9,579 nt of DNA from Candidatus Aminicenantota bacterium (GCA_016926925.1 JAFGNQ010000490.1:1-9579), one strand, 5' to 3'. Shown: positions 1 to 7,460, counted from the first letter of the stretch. Made by a program: numbers and translations. Notes: a model not told the origin generated them from the letters alone.

Positions 1-732
1 AAGGCCTATTTTACCTCCCCGATCGCCTACGTAGCTATCACGGTCTTTCTCGTGCTCACCGGTTTCTTTTTCCAGAGTCTTATGTGGTGGTTCAACACAC
101 AATCGCTCCAGATGGCAAGAAATCCCCAGTACTACCAGCAGCTCAATATCAATCAGATGGTCTATTCCCCTTTGTTCCACAACATAAGCATCGTCCTGTT
201 GCTCATGATCCCTTTGATCACCATGAGGCTCTTCTCAGAGGAAATGAAGATAAAGACCGATGAGCTCCTCTTCACATCGCCGGTATCCGTAAACCAGATC
301 ATCCTGGGGAAGTATTTCGCATCGCTGTTCGTACTCCTGGTGATGCTCGTCCTCAACGGTCTCCTCTCTCTTTTCACCTTCGTTTTCGGAAATCCAGAAT
401 TCGCCCCGATCTTCAACGGATATCTCGGCCTCTTTCTGATGGGCGCTGCCTTCATGGCCGTCGGGATCTTTTTCTCGTCGGTCACGGAAAACCAGATCGT
501 CTCGGCCGTGCTTACATTCGGTGCCCTCCTTCTTTTCTGGATTCTGAACTGGGCCTCCTATTCTGCGGGCGGCTTCTTGAAAGACGTGCTGAATTATCTG
601 TCTTTCTTCCAGCATTTCGACGACATGACCCAGGGAATCTTGGATACGACGGATCTTGTCTACTACCTGAGCATGATGTTCATGGGTCTGTTTCTCACCC
701 ATTCTGTGATTCAATCACGGAAGTGGAGGTAA
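1..732 (+). CDS. ABC-2 type transporter permease, GldF-like (5' partial)
   Basis: Membrane permease subunit of an ABC export-type complex; the substrate is unknown. The reading frame is open from base 1, so the true start lies upstream. The GTG at 52 falls inside the first membrane helix and is not a credible start. The 243 visible residues hold about six hydrophobic segments, near visible residues 7-27, 58-77, 100-125, 137-160, 164-185 and 218-236. The opening AYFTSPIAYV and the closing SRKWR are typical of the GldF/ABC-2 permease family, in which a 'YFxSPIAY' stretch precedes helix 1. The family is usually about 240-260 residues long, so only a short N-terminus is missing. The stop is 3 bp before the GldG-like gene, which indicates co-transcription and a shared complex. 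The ATPase partner is expected just upstream. The family assignment is strong; the substrate and any link to motility are unknown. Confidence 0.88.
   Translation, partial: KAYFTSPIAYVAITVFLVLTGFFFQSLMWWFNTQSLQMARNPQYYQQLNINQMVYSPLFHNISIVLLLMIPLITMRLFSEEMKIKTDELLFTSPVSVNQIILGKYFASLFVLLVMLVLNGLLSLFTFVFGNPEFAPIFNGYLGLFLMGAAFMAVGIFFSSVTENQIVSAVLTFGALLLFWILNWASYSAGGFLKDVLNYLSFFQHFDDMTQGILDTTDLVYYLSMMFMGLFLTHSVIQSRKWR
725..729 (+). promoter_or_regulatory. Shine-Dalgarno GGAGG for the GldG-like gene
   Basis: A GGAGG motif overlaps the last codons of the permease gene and lies 6 nt before the ATG at 736. It fixes that start and implies translation coupled to the permease. Confidence 0.75.
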
Positions 733-735
733 AAA

Positions 736-2328
736 ATGGAAAGTTTGAAAAAATATCTGAACTATATCGCCTTGGCGCTTATTTTCCTGGCTATTGCATC
801 CTCCCGAATCTGGCCGTATAAAAAGCCTCAATTCTATATCCTGCTGATTCTGGGAATTGGAGCGCTCATCGTGTACATTTGGTTCAACCTGAGCGAGCTC
901 CAACAGGGGATCAAACGAAAATCCTTTCTCTATTCCAGCAATCTCATTCTGATTGTTGTCCTCGTTCTCGGAATTCTATTTCTCGTCAATTACATCTTCT
1001 CAAAATACCACTACAGGTTCGACTTCACTGAGGCAAAGGTGCACAGCCTATCCGATCAGTCGGTGACCGTGTTGAAAAACCTGAAAGCGGAGGTCCGTAT
1101 CAAAAGCTTTTTTCTGGAAGGAAATTATGGTCAGAATCGAATGGAGAACCTGTTGAAAATCTATGCCTACCATTCTCCCAAGATTAAATATGAATTCATC
1201 GACCCGGACAAAAACCCCGGTCTGGTCAAACGGTATGAAGTCACAGAAGATGGAACATCCATATTGGAGTACGGCGATAAGGAGAGCCGCATCACGACAA
1301 GCAGCGAAGAAGACATCACCAACGCCATTATCAAGGTAACCCGCGAACGAAAAAAGCTCATCTATTGGCTTGAAGGCCACGGCGAAGCCAGTATCGAAGA
1401 CACAGAGGAAGGGGGTTATTCCCAGGCTAAAAGCGAGCTGGAGAAATTGGCTTATGAGATCAAAAAATTAAATGTGGCTCTTCCGGATACTTTTCCCAAG
1501 GATGCAGACTGCCTCATCATTCCCGGGCCCGTAAAAGACCTCTTCCCTGACGAATTGGAAACTGTAAGCAAATATCTGCATCAAGGCGGTAAGGTATTTT
1601 TGATGGTCGATCCGGAAGCAGCTCCCGGGATGAAAGCCTATTTGGCCGACTTCGGTATCAAACTCGAAGACGATTTGATCGTGGATACGGTTTCAAGACT
1701 CATGGGTGGGGACTACTTCATGCCCGTAGTCAGCGAATACGAATACCACGACATCACAAACAAATTTCGCTATGCGACTTTCTATCCTTATGCCCGGTCC
1801 GTGGACAAAACCGAAAATGCGGTTGAGGGAGTCACTACGGAAATCCTGGCAAAAACCAGCCAGAATTCCTGGTCCGAAAGACAACTTAAGGAGCAGCAAG
1901 TGACCTTCAACGAAGGAACGGATGAAGCGGGACCCATTCCCCTGGCAGTGGTGGCAACCATAGATACCAAGGCGGATGAACCGGAAAGCACACCTGCGGA
2001 GCCAAAAGAGACTGAAGAGGAAAAGGAAACGGAAGAAGCCGGGGACAAACCCAAGTCCGAAGGCCGCTTGGCCGTATTCGGAGACTCCGACTTCGTGACG
2101 AACCGTTACTACTACCTATCCGGAAACGGCAATTTCTTCCTGAACACCGTGAACTGGCTGACCGAAGAATCCGACCTCATTTCCATACAACCTAAAACTT
2201 CATCGCCCAAGACCATTCAGCTCACACCTTCGCAAGGTAGGATGATCTTCTGGGTATCCCTGATCATTCTGCCCTTGGTTGTACTCGTAACCGGTATCTC
2301 TGTCTGGTTCAGGAGAAAATCCCGATGA
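736..2328 (+). CDS. GldG-like ABC transporter auxiliary protein
   Basis: Large membrane-anchored partner of the ABC-2 permease, of the GldG / ABC-transporter-auxiliary (ABC_transp_aux) type. In Bacteroidetes GldA, GldF and GldG together support gliding; elsewhere the role is unknown. It has 530 residues. Hydrophobic segments lie near residues 8-24, 32-52 and 64-88, with a single C-terminal helix near 502-525 followed by a basic RRKSR tail. The middle is probably periplasmic. It carries the family-like 'RFDFTEAKVHSLS' start of the soluble domain (94-106) and a GHGE motif at 214-217. A later 'GGKVFLMVDPE' strand lies near 284-294. An acidic, Glu/Lys/Pro-rich stretch at about 411-442 looks like a disordered insert before the final 'LAVFGDSDF' strand. 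The ATG at 736 is supported by GGAGG. The stop overlaps the next gene by 4 bp (ATGA). No catalytic function can be assigned. Confidence 0.85.
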   Translation: MESLKKYLNYIALALIFLAIASSRIWPYKKPQFYILLILGIGALIVYIWFNLSELQQGIKRKSFLYSSNLILIVVLVLGILFLVNYIFSKYHYRFDFTEAKVHSLSDQSVTVLKNLKAEVRIKSFFLEGNYGQNRMENLLKIYAYHSPKIKYEFIDPDKNPGLVKRYEVTEDGTSILEYGDKESRITTSSEEDITNAIIKVTRERKKLIYWLEGHGEASIEDTEEGGYSQAKSELEKLAYEIKKLNVALPDTFPKDADCLIIPGPVKDLFPDELETVSKYLHQGGKVFLMVDPEAAPGMKAYLADFGIKLEDDLIVDTVSRLMGGDYFMPVVSEYEYHDITNKFRYATFYPYARSVDKTENAVEGVTTEILAKTSQNSWSERQLKEQQVTFNEGTDEAGPIPLAVVATIDTKADEPESTPAEPKETEEEKETEEAGDKPKSEGRLAVFGDSDFVTNRYYYLSGNGNFFLNTVNWLTEESDLISIQPKTSSPKTIQLTPSQGRMIFWVSLIILPLVVLVTGISVWFRRKSR

Positions 2329-3785
2329 AGTTCAAAACAACCATCATTCTTTGTATCGTTTTCGCCGCTTTGCTGGCCTTCATCTTTCTCTCCGACATAA
2401 GGGAGAAAGGGAAACCTGCAGAGCCGGATAAGCTGGTCGACCTTTCCTCAGACGATGTGGAAAAGATTATCTTGAAGACTCTCGAGGAATCCATCACGTT
2501 CAGCAAAGACAAGGAAGGCGATTGGTTGATTACGGAACCTTTGGAGGCTAAAGCGGATAAACACGAAGTCGACCGGATTGCCGACGATTTTTCGAGTCTT
2601 AATATCGAAAGAGTCGTGGAAGAAGAAGGCGCAGAACCGGACAAATACGGAATTCCGCAGAACGAAGTGAGCCTCATCTACAAAGGCAAAGAAGAACCCG
2701 TCAAGGTGCTCATCGGTATGGAAAATCCTCTAGACAAGATGTTTTTCGCTAAGAGAGCGGATGAAACAAGGATTGTCCTGATACCGGCACATCTTAAGAG
2801 TATTCTGGAGAAGAAGGTTTTCGACTTCCGTGAGAAAAAGATATTTCAGTTCAAGACGGATGAGGTTAAATCAATTGATCTCAAGTCGGGAGATATTCAA
2901 TGGCAAGCGGAGAAGAAAGGAGACGATTGGTTTTTGATGAAGCCCCTGGAATTCCTGGCTGAAAAAAGCAAAATCACGAGCATTCTCAGCGCTCTATCGG
3001 ACCTCAAAGCTAACGGGTTCGTATCTGAGGCAAAAAAAGAAGAAGAAATCAAAGAATACGCCTTAGATAGGCCCGAGCGCGAAGTCACTCTGGGGTTGCC
3101 TCTCGAGAACCAGACAGTTACTTTCACTATCAACAAAATAGAAGACAAGACCTATGCCACTACGTCCCTCTCTTCCAAGATCGTTGAAGTGGAAGATTCC
3201 ATTCTTGAGACCCTCGCCAAGGAGCCCGGCGAAATGAGAGACAAAGATGTGGCCGCTTTTTACAGTTGGGAAGCCAAGAAGATCCGGATCCGAAAAGGGG
3301 AAACAGCGATCGAGGCCCTGAAAGACAAGGAAAACAACTGGCATTTGGACAAAGACGACGGTGAGGAAGCCGATAAAGAAAAAATCGAATCACTCATCCG
3401 GAAGATCGAAAATTTAGAGGCTGAAGAATTCGTCGACCCTCCCCTGAAGCTGACAGATTACGGATTGGATAGCCCCCAGGTCGAAATCACGATCTCGGTC
3501 AAGGAAGGCGAGGACAAAACCAAAGATATCACCCTATGGGTCGGTAAAACAGTCAAAGAAATCGTTAAGAAAGCAGATGGAGAACAGGAAACGGCAACAG
3601 CAGAGGCCATAGAATCCGAGGAAGAGAAAACCGAAAACAAGGTTGAAGAGGAGAAATGGGTTTTCGTGAAAAACGCCCGATTCGACTACCTCTTCAAGAC
3701 GAAAGCCGAATTCCTCGAAGAAATCCCTGAAAACAGCGAAGTTTGGAAAAAACCCGCCGAGGAAGAAAAAGAAGACAAGAACTGA
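2325..3785 (+). CDS. DUF4340 domain-containing membrane-anchored protein
   Basis: A 486-residue protein of the DUF4340 type, which commonly follows GldF/GldG-like genes; its biochemical role is unknown. Residues 5-23 form a hydrophobic N-terminal signal anchor with no clear lipobox, so the rest is probably periplasmic. The soluble part shows three copies of one unit, with an invariant Trp at W67, W202 and W339 (135 and 137 residues apart). In each unit a 'W-(L/F/H)-(I/L)' strand is followed by a helical stretch. A 'YG/YA-(I/L)-xx-P/N' turn comes next (Y108, Y245, Y379). Glu/Lys-rich low-complexity segments lie near 412-444 and in the last 20 residues. The start overlaps the previous stop as ATGA, with AGGAG at 2311-2315. 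It is the last gene of the plus-strand operon and is followed by a terminator-like hairpin. The family call is fairly secure; it probably forms a complex with the GldFG-like proteins. Confidence 0.82.
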   Translation: MKFKTTIILCIVFAALLAFIFLSDIREKGKPAEPDKLVDLSSDDVEKIILKTLEESITFSKDKEGDWLITEPLEAKADKHEVDRIADDFSSLNIERVVEEEGAEPDKYGIPQNEVSLIYKGKEEPVKVLIGMENPLDKMFFAKRADETRIVLIPAHLKSILEKKVFDFREKKIFQFKTDEVKSIDLKSGDIQWQAEKKGDDWFLMKPLEFLAEKSKITSILSALSDLKANGFVSEAKKEEEIKEYALDRPEREVTLGLPLENQTVTFTINKIEDKTYATTSLSSKIVEVEDSILETLAKEPGEMRDKDVAAFYSWEAKKIRIRKGETAIEALKDKENNWHLDKDDGEEADKEKIESLIRKIENLEAEEFVDPPLKLTDYGLDSPQVEITISVKEGEDKTKDITLWVGKTVKEIVKKADGEQETATAEAIESEEEKTENKVEEEKWVFVKNARFDYLFKTKAEFLEEIPENSEVWKKPAEEEKEDKN

Positions 3786-3800
3786 TCCAAAAAAACTCCA

Positions 3801-3834
3801 AAAAAGGACGGTCTCTCAGGAGGCGGTCCTTTTT
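3801..3834. terminator. Bidirectional intrinsic terminator between convergent genes
   Basis: The 9-bp perfect arms AAAAAGGAC (3801-3809) and GTCCTTTTT (3826-3834) enclose a 16-nt loop. T tracts follow the stem on both strands, because the A-rich flank reads as T on the minus strand. The hairpin starts 16 nt after the DUF4340 stop and lies about 100 bp beyond the cyclase stop. It can therefore end both converging operons. The rest of the gap (3835-3934) shows nothing else I can support. Confidence 0.75.
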
Positions 3835-3934
3835 CTCGCTTAACGCTCTGCAGCCGGCTCGATCTCAAGCGCTCAGGCTTATCCCTGTTTTTTGGTAACG
3901 CGCCCAATTCTCAATCTCCAATTCCAGGCGGTCT

Positions 3935-5617
3935 CTAGTCTATAACTTCATACACTCTGATTTTTTCGCTTTTCCCTTTGAGCTGGGTAAGCCCGATCTC
4001 TCTCAATTGGAATTTATCCTTCACTTGCATATATGTTTCTTCTCCGATCAGGACCTGGTTCGGTTCCGCCATTGTTTCCAACCTCGATGCAACATTCACG
4101 GGATCGCCGATCACAGTGTAATCCAATCGCCTGGGTGATCCGATATTTCCCGCAACCACCTTTCCCGTGTTGATGCCTATGCGGATGTCGAATCTTTTAT
4201 CCGAACCGGACTCATTCATCAACGCGAAAAAACCCCGTCTTATTTCTAGAGCTGCTCTTACCGCCCTCTCGGCATCATCCCGTTCTTCGATCGGAGCTCC
4301 GAAGACGGCCATCAATCCGTCGCCGATATACTTATCCAGGGTTCCGTTGTGCTCAAAAATGATATCGGTCATCCGCGAAAAATACCGGTTCAAGAGCTGG
4401 TTGATTTCTCGAGGAGGCATCTTTTCCGATAGCGTTGTGAACTTCACCATGTCCGTGAACAGGATGGTGGTCGTCAGCTCTTTGGCCTCCATGAGTTCAT
4501 CTTTTTCCTGCTGATGATCCCTGACTATCATCTCGATAACCTGAGGCGAATGAAACCTCTCGAGCCTCCTCCTCAACTGTTCCTCTTCCCGGATCTGCTG
4601 ATTGAGTCTTGCCTGGGCAATGCTCATGGCCATTTGACAGCCGATCGACTTCAGGAGTTCCAGATCGTCCATGGTAAAAAGATTGTCCATCCTGGTGCTG
4701 TTCAACTGAATGGCTCCGATCACCTTATCCTTCTCCCACAAAGGCACACACATCGCCGAACGAATCCCCTTTTTCACGATACTCATTGCATCCGCCAACC
4801 TGGAATCCGCCATGGCATCGGATGTGAGAAGGGCCACCTTTTCCTGAATCACTTTAAGAAGGATCGTCCGGCTTATCTTTGTTTCCTCTTCTTTCTGAAC
4901 CCGGTTCTTTCTCGATTTCATGACCACTGGAATGAGATCATTCGGTCCTTCCTCGCCGATCAGAATCAAAGAGCCGAAATCCGCATCGATCACCATGAAC
5001 AGGAGATCCATAATCTTGTGAAGGAGTTCATCGAAATCCAGGCTCGAATTCAACTGTCGACTGACCTCATACAGGACGAACAGAATTTTGTTTACCCGCT
5101 CCAGGGATGAAGCCTCAGCCTTGATTTCCGGCTTCTTAGTTTTAGTTGCAAGGGGAAACGGCATCTTTGGTGCAGCTTTCTTCTTGGCAGGTGTAATCGT
5201 AAGCAACAGGTTTTCGGAGTCGGCAAGGCAGTTCTCTTTGGGGCTGATCCGGATCGACTGCTGCTGCCAATGATCCAACTCGGATTCTTTGGTTACAAAA
5301 AGAGTCGCTGTTCGGGAGGCCGGCACTCCGTCGTCGCATTCAAAAATGAGCTTCGATTTCCCCAGCCGAATCTCATCTTTGTGCTGCAATACAACTCGCT
5401 GAATCAATTTTCCATTGACCCGGGTGCCGTTATGACTTCCGAGATCGACAAGGACATAGTCTTTTCCGGCCTTACTGATTTTGGCATGGTTTCGGGAAAC
5501 GATAGGATCGGGCAAAACGATATCGTTGTCCACACTCCTGCCCATGATGACATCGTTCTCTTTAATGGAGACGTCGGTCTTCTTCCCGTCACGACACGTG
5601 ATGTGCAAAACCGGCAT
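3935..5617 (-). CDS. Class III adenylate cyclase with FHA and GAF domains
   Basis: Predicted cytoplasmic enzyme making cAMP from ATP, 560 residues. An N-terminal FHA domain (about 1-95) has the phosphothreonine-binding landmarks GRS (26-28), SRNH (41-44) and NGT (63-65). A variable, Lys/Pro-rich linker (about 100-165) follows. A GAF sensor domain spans about 170-335, then a charged helix (336-380). The class III catalytic domain spans about 381-560. Both metal-binding aspartates are present (D389 in FTDM, D433 in IGDG), as are the transition-state residues N508 and R512 in VNVASR. The purine-selecting pair is K429 and T501, the Lys/Thr pattern of class IIIb adenylate cyclases, so ATP is the expected substrate. 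FHA suggests control by a Ser/Thr kinase, and GAF suggests a small-molecule or redox input. The ATG at 5617 has only a weak purine-rich upstream site. It is the last gene of the operon, 77 bp after the cyclic-nucleotide-binding gene. Confidence 0.93.
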   Translation of the reverse strand: MPVLHITCRDGKKTDVSIKENDVIMGRSVDNDIVLPDPIVSRNHAKISKAGKDYVLVDLGSHNGTRVNGKLIQRVVLQHKDEIRLGKSKLIFECDDGVPASRTATLFVTKESELDHWQQQSIRISPKENCLADSENLLLTITPAKKKAAPKMPFPLATKTKKPEIKAEASSLERVNKILFVLYEVSRQLNSSLDFDELLHKIMDLLFMVIDADFGSLILIGEEGPNDLIPVVMKSRKNRVQKEEETKISRTILLKVIQEKVALLTSDAMADSRLADAMSIVKKGIRSAMCVPLWEKDKVIGAIQLNSTRMDNLFTMDDLELLKSIGCQMAMSIAQARLNQQIREEEQLRRRLERFHSPQVIEMIVRDHQQEKDELMEAKELTTTILFTDMVKFTTLSEKMPPREINQLLNRYFSRMTDIIFEHNGTLDKYIGDGLMAVFGAPIEERDDAERAVRAALEIRRGFFALMNESGSDKRFDIRIGINTGKVVAGNIGSPRRLDYTVIGDPVNVASRLETMAEPNQVLIGEETYMQVKDKFQLREIGLTQLKGKSEKIRVYEVID

Positions 5618-5679
5618 TACTCTCTCTTCCCTGAATTATATTCCCGGATCCCACCGATACATGTTCTTCCAAATATCAT

Positions 5680-5694
5680 CGGCAGCATCTGCCG
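5680..5694 (-). other. Intercistronic hairpin after the CNB gene stop
   Basis: A perfect 6-bp stem, CGGCAG (5680-5685) with CTGCCG (5689-5694), has a 3-nt loop and begins immediately after the TGA of the CNB gene (5695-5697). No T tract follows on the minus strand, so it is not a standard terminator. It could be a pause site, a partial attenuator or an RNA 3'-end stabiliser between the CNB and cyclase genes. The remainder of the 77-bp gap holds only the weak cyclase ribosome-binding site. Confidence 0.45.
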
Positions 5695-6066
5695 TCAGCA
5701 ACCCGCCTTCAACCGCACCACTTCCGAATCCAATTCCCGTATCCGATGGGACATCCTTTCCACAATCCGGAAGGCCAGAGTAGGATCCTCACTGATACGC
5801 CTTAAAAGTGTCTTTCTGTCTATAGTCAGAGCCCGAACATCTCCCAGGGCTCTCACTGTGGCCGAACGCACTTCCTTTTCAAAGATGGCCATTTCGCCAA
5901 AAAAATCTCCTTTCTCCAACACAGCCAAACGAAACTCTTTTCCCTCTTTCTCCTGAATAATCTCGACTTTTCCTGCAAGGATTTCAAACATGCAATCCCC
6001 CACCTCTCCTTGATGCACGATAACCTCTCCACCGCCGTAAACCTTACCCAATTCTCCGGTTTTCAT
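5695..6066 (-). CDS. Stand-alone cyclic nucleotide-binding (CNB/Crp-like) domain protein
   Basis: A 123-residue protein that is essentially one cyclic nucleotide-binding domain of the CAP/PKA-regulatory fold. It has no DNA-binding helix-turn-helix and no attached enzyme domain. The beta-roll covers about residues 5-85. The phosphate-binding cassette is intact: F56-G57-E58-M59-A60 and then R67-S68-A69-T70, with E58 and R67 in the positions that hold the ribose and cyclic phosphate. The C-terminal 35 residues form amphipathic helices that could serve as the moving hinge and lid. The start chosen is the ATG at 6066-6064, with GGGAGG 7 nt upstream. An earlier in-frame Met 13 codons upstream lies within the previous gene and lacks that support. 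The start overlaps the oxidoreductase stop as ATGA, and the adenylate cyclase follows. The obvious inference is that it binds cAMP made by its neighbour and relays it to a protein partner. Confidence 0.88.
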   Translation of the reverse strand: MKTGELGKVYGGGEVIVHQGEVGDCMFEILAGKVEIIQEKEGKEFRLAVLEKGDFFGEMAIFEKEVRSATVRALGDVRALTIDRKTLLRRISEDPTLAFRIVERMSHRIRELDSEVVRLKAGC

Positions 6067-7460
6067 GATGTTTCCTCCCTGTTGGTCTTGCTTTTGAAAG
6101 GCCAAACGGCCGCGGCAACATTCCAGAGAAAACTTATCAAAAAGAAAGGATGGAACGTCCGCAAGAGGACTGCTTTATAAGGAGCGCTCCCTGTGAACAT
6201 ATCCCAAAGCACTGTGCTCATCCTTCTCTGACTTCCGGCCTTCTTCTGTTCCAGGGAAACCATACGCAAAATCGCCGCCCGGGTGAACTTCACCTTCTGA
6301 AAGAACCCGACGACAAAGAAGATCAACTTACCTAATCGATTATCGTTGTTGATAGAGCTGCACACAGGCCAAAAGTGATTTTTGAAATCCTCTGCCGCGA
6401 CTCCTTCAAAGACAACCGTCCTGGCCGCAGCCTTGGAAGTACGATAGGCGGCACCGATTCCATCTTTGTACAAACGGCTCACCCCGCAATCCCCGATAAA
6501 AACAATGCGGTCGGAAAAAGGATGCTTGGCGGCCGTTATATTCATACGCGGCGCACACTGACAGGCTCCTTTATCAAATTCCCAGTCCGGAGGGAAATTC
6601 TTGCGTACTGCGGGCGAAGCGAAAAAAGATTGGACCAGTTCCTTGTCGATTTTATAACCCAGCATACAGGCTGTCGCATACTTTCCTTTGGGGATAACGG
6701 CCGCAAATTCCAAACGGGGAATATTGAGGAGAAAAGTGTGCATGGAGTTGCCCAAATAGCTCCCGATCAACTCCTCCCCCATCAGGTACTCACAGATATA
6801 CGTCTTCGTCGTTCCCGGAGACTTATAGCCCATTCCCAACTCGTCAAGAAGCTTCGATGTGGGAGAATTCACTCCGACGGCCATGACCAATACGTCATAC
6901 GCTTGCGCCGACCCTTCCTTCGTTCTGATCAGAGGCTTGCCTGCTTCATCAATCGAGATATCGACAACCCTTTCTCCGATCAGACGGGCCCCCGAATTCT
7001 GCGCCAGTCCCAGCAAATAACCGTCAAAACTTCCCCATTCCCGGTCTGAAGAACCCTTGGGTCCCCCGCCCCTGTAGACAGCACCGATCCTCTTTTCATG
7101 GAGAGGTGTTTCGATCCGGACGCTTCCCACATCCATGTGCAGGTAATAGGAATCGATCCCCCTCTGAATAACGGAAGGAGGCAGTTCGATCCCTTCTGTA
7201 GCTAAAGTCTGCACCAGGGATTCGGAGATGAGCCCACCGCACATGTTGCAGCCTGTCGGACCCGGGTTTTGGAATCCCCTTGTTTCAAAAATATCCAAAT
7301 GAACCTTGAGCCCGATCCTCTCCGCCATAGACTGGAGAAAATAGCTGAAAAAGGATCCTGCCGGGCCTCCACCGACTACGGCGATTGAGGAATTATCGGC
7401 CAGCTTCAATTCTTTGGATTTGTCTTCACCGATATTCGATTTTTTGTTGGATGTACCCAT
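6063..7460 (-). CDS. FAD-dependent oxidoreductase, geranylgeranyl reductase-like family
   Basis: Flavoprotein of the GR2/geranylgeranyl-reductase-like group; the substrate is unknown, and an isoprenoid, lipid or quinone is plausible. It has 465 residues from the ATG at 7460. An in-frame TTG at 7493 would add 11 residues but has no ribosome-binding site. AGAGAGG precedes the ATG closely. Residues 26-35 hold the Rossmann dinucleotide motif (VVGGGPAG), with an acidic strand end, DIFE, near 56-59. The second FAD motif is at 321-326 (FIGDCG), followed by an IGAAY helix. A CNMCGG motif at 71-76 corresponds to the Cys-Gly-Gly region of archaeal-type geranylgeranyl reductases but has an extra Cys. 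A second Cys pair is C300/C302. The C-terminus (about 375-465) has two hydrophobic stretches near 378-388 and 436-453 and a basic tail, suggesting membrane attachment. It is first in the operon with the CNB and cyclase genes and overlaps CNB by 4 bp. Confidence 0.8.
   Translation of the reverse strand: MGTSNKKSNIGEDKSKELKLADNSSIAVVGGGPAGSFFSYFLQSMAERIGLKVHLDIFETRGFQNPGPTGCNMCGGLISESLVQTLATEGIELPPSVIQRGIDSYYLHMDVGSVRIETPLHEKRIGAVYRGGGPKGSSDREWGSFDGYLLGLAQNSGARLIGERVVDISIDEAGKPLIRTKEGSAQAYDVLVMAVGVNSPTSKLLDELGMGYKSPGTTKTYICEYLMGEELIGSYLGNSMHTFLLNIPRLEFAAVIPKGKYATACMLGYKIDKELVQSFFASPAVRKNFPPDWEFDKGACQCAPRMNITAAKHPFSDRIVFIGDCGVSRLYKDGIGAAYRTSKAAARTVVFEGVAAEDFKNHFWPVCSSINNDNRLGKLIFFVVGFFQKVKFTRAAILRMVSLEQKKAGSQRRMSTVLWDMFTGSAPYKAVLLRTFHPFFLISFLWNVAAAVWPFKSKTNREETS
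6074..6079 (-). promoter_or_regulatory. Shine-Dalgarno GGGAGG deciding the CNB gene start
   Basis: On the minus strand GGGAGG lies inside the end of the oxidoreductase gene, 7 nt before the ATG at 6066-6064. It favours this start over the upstream in-frame Met and implies coupling to the oxidoreductase. Confidence 0.75.

Noticed and set aside
52..54. GTG as the start of the permease gene
   Set aside because: The frame continues upstream with the conserved family sequence, and the GTG lies inside a membrane helix.
4514..5110. Plus-strand open frame of 198 codons inside the cyclase gene
   Set aside because: It is antisense to the GAF and coiled regions of a clearly conserved cyclase, has no ribosome-binding site and shows no recognisable protein character.
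5635..5640. TATAAT on the minus strand just before the cyclase gene
   Set aside because: It is a perfect -10 hexamer, but no acceptable -35 lies at 16-18 nt spacing and there is no extended -10, so an internal promoter is not supported.
5270..5956. Plus-strand open frame of 228 codons across the cyclase and CNB genes
   Set aside because: It is antisense to two well-supported genes, and its sequence looks like a reverse-complement shadow.
6375..7049. Plus-strand open frame of 224 codons opposite the oxidoreductase
   Set aside because: It mirrors the conserved flavoprotein, and its Arg/Gln-rich composition is typical of antisense frames.
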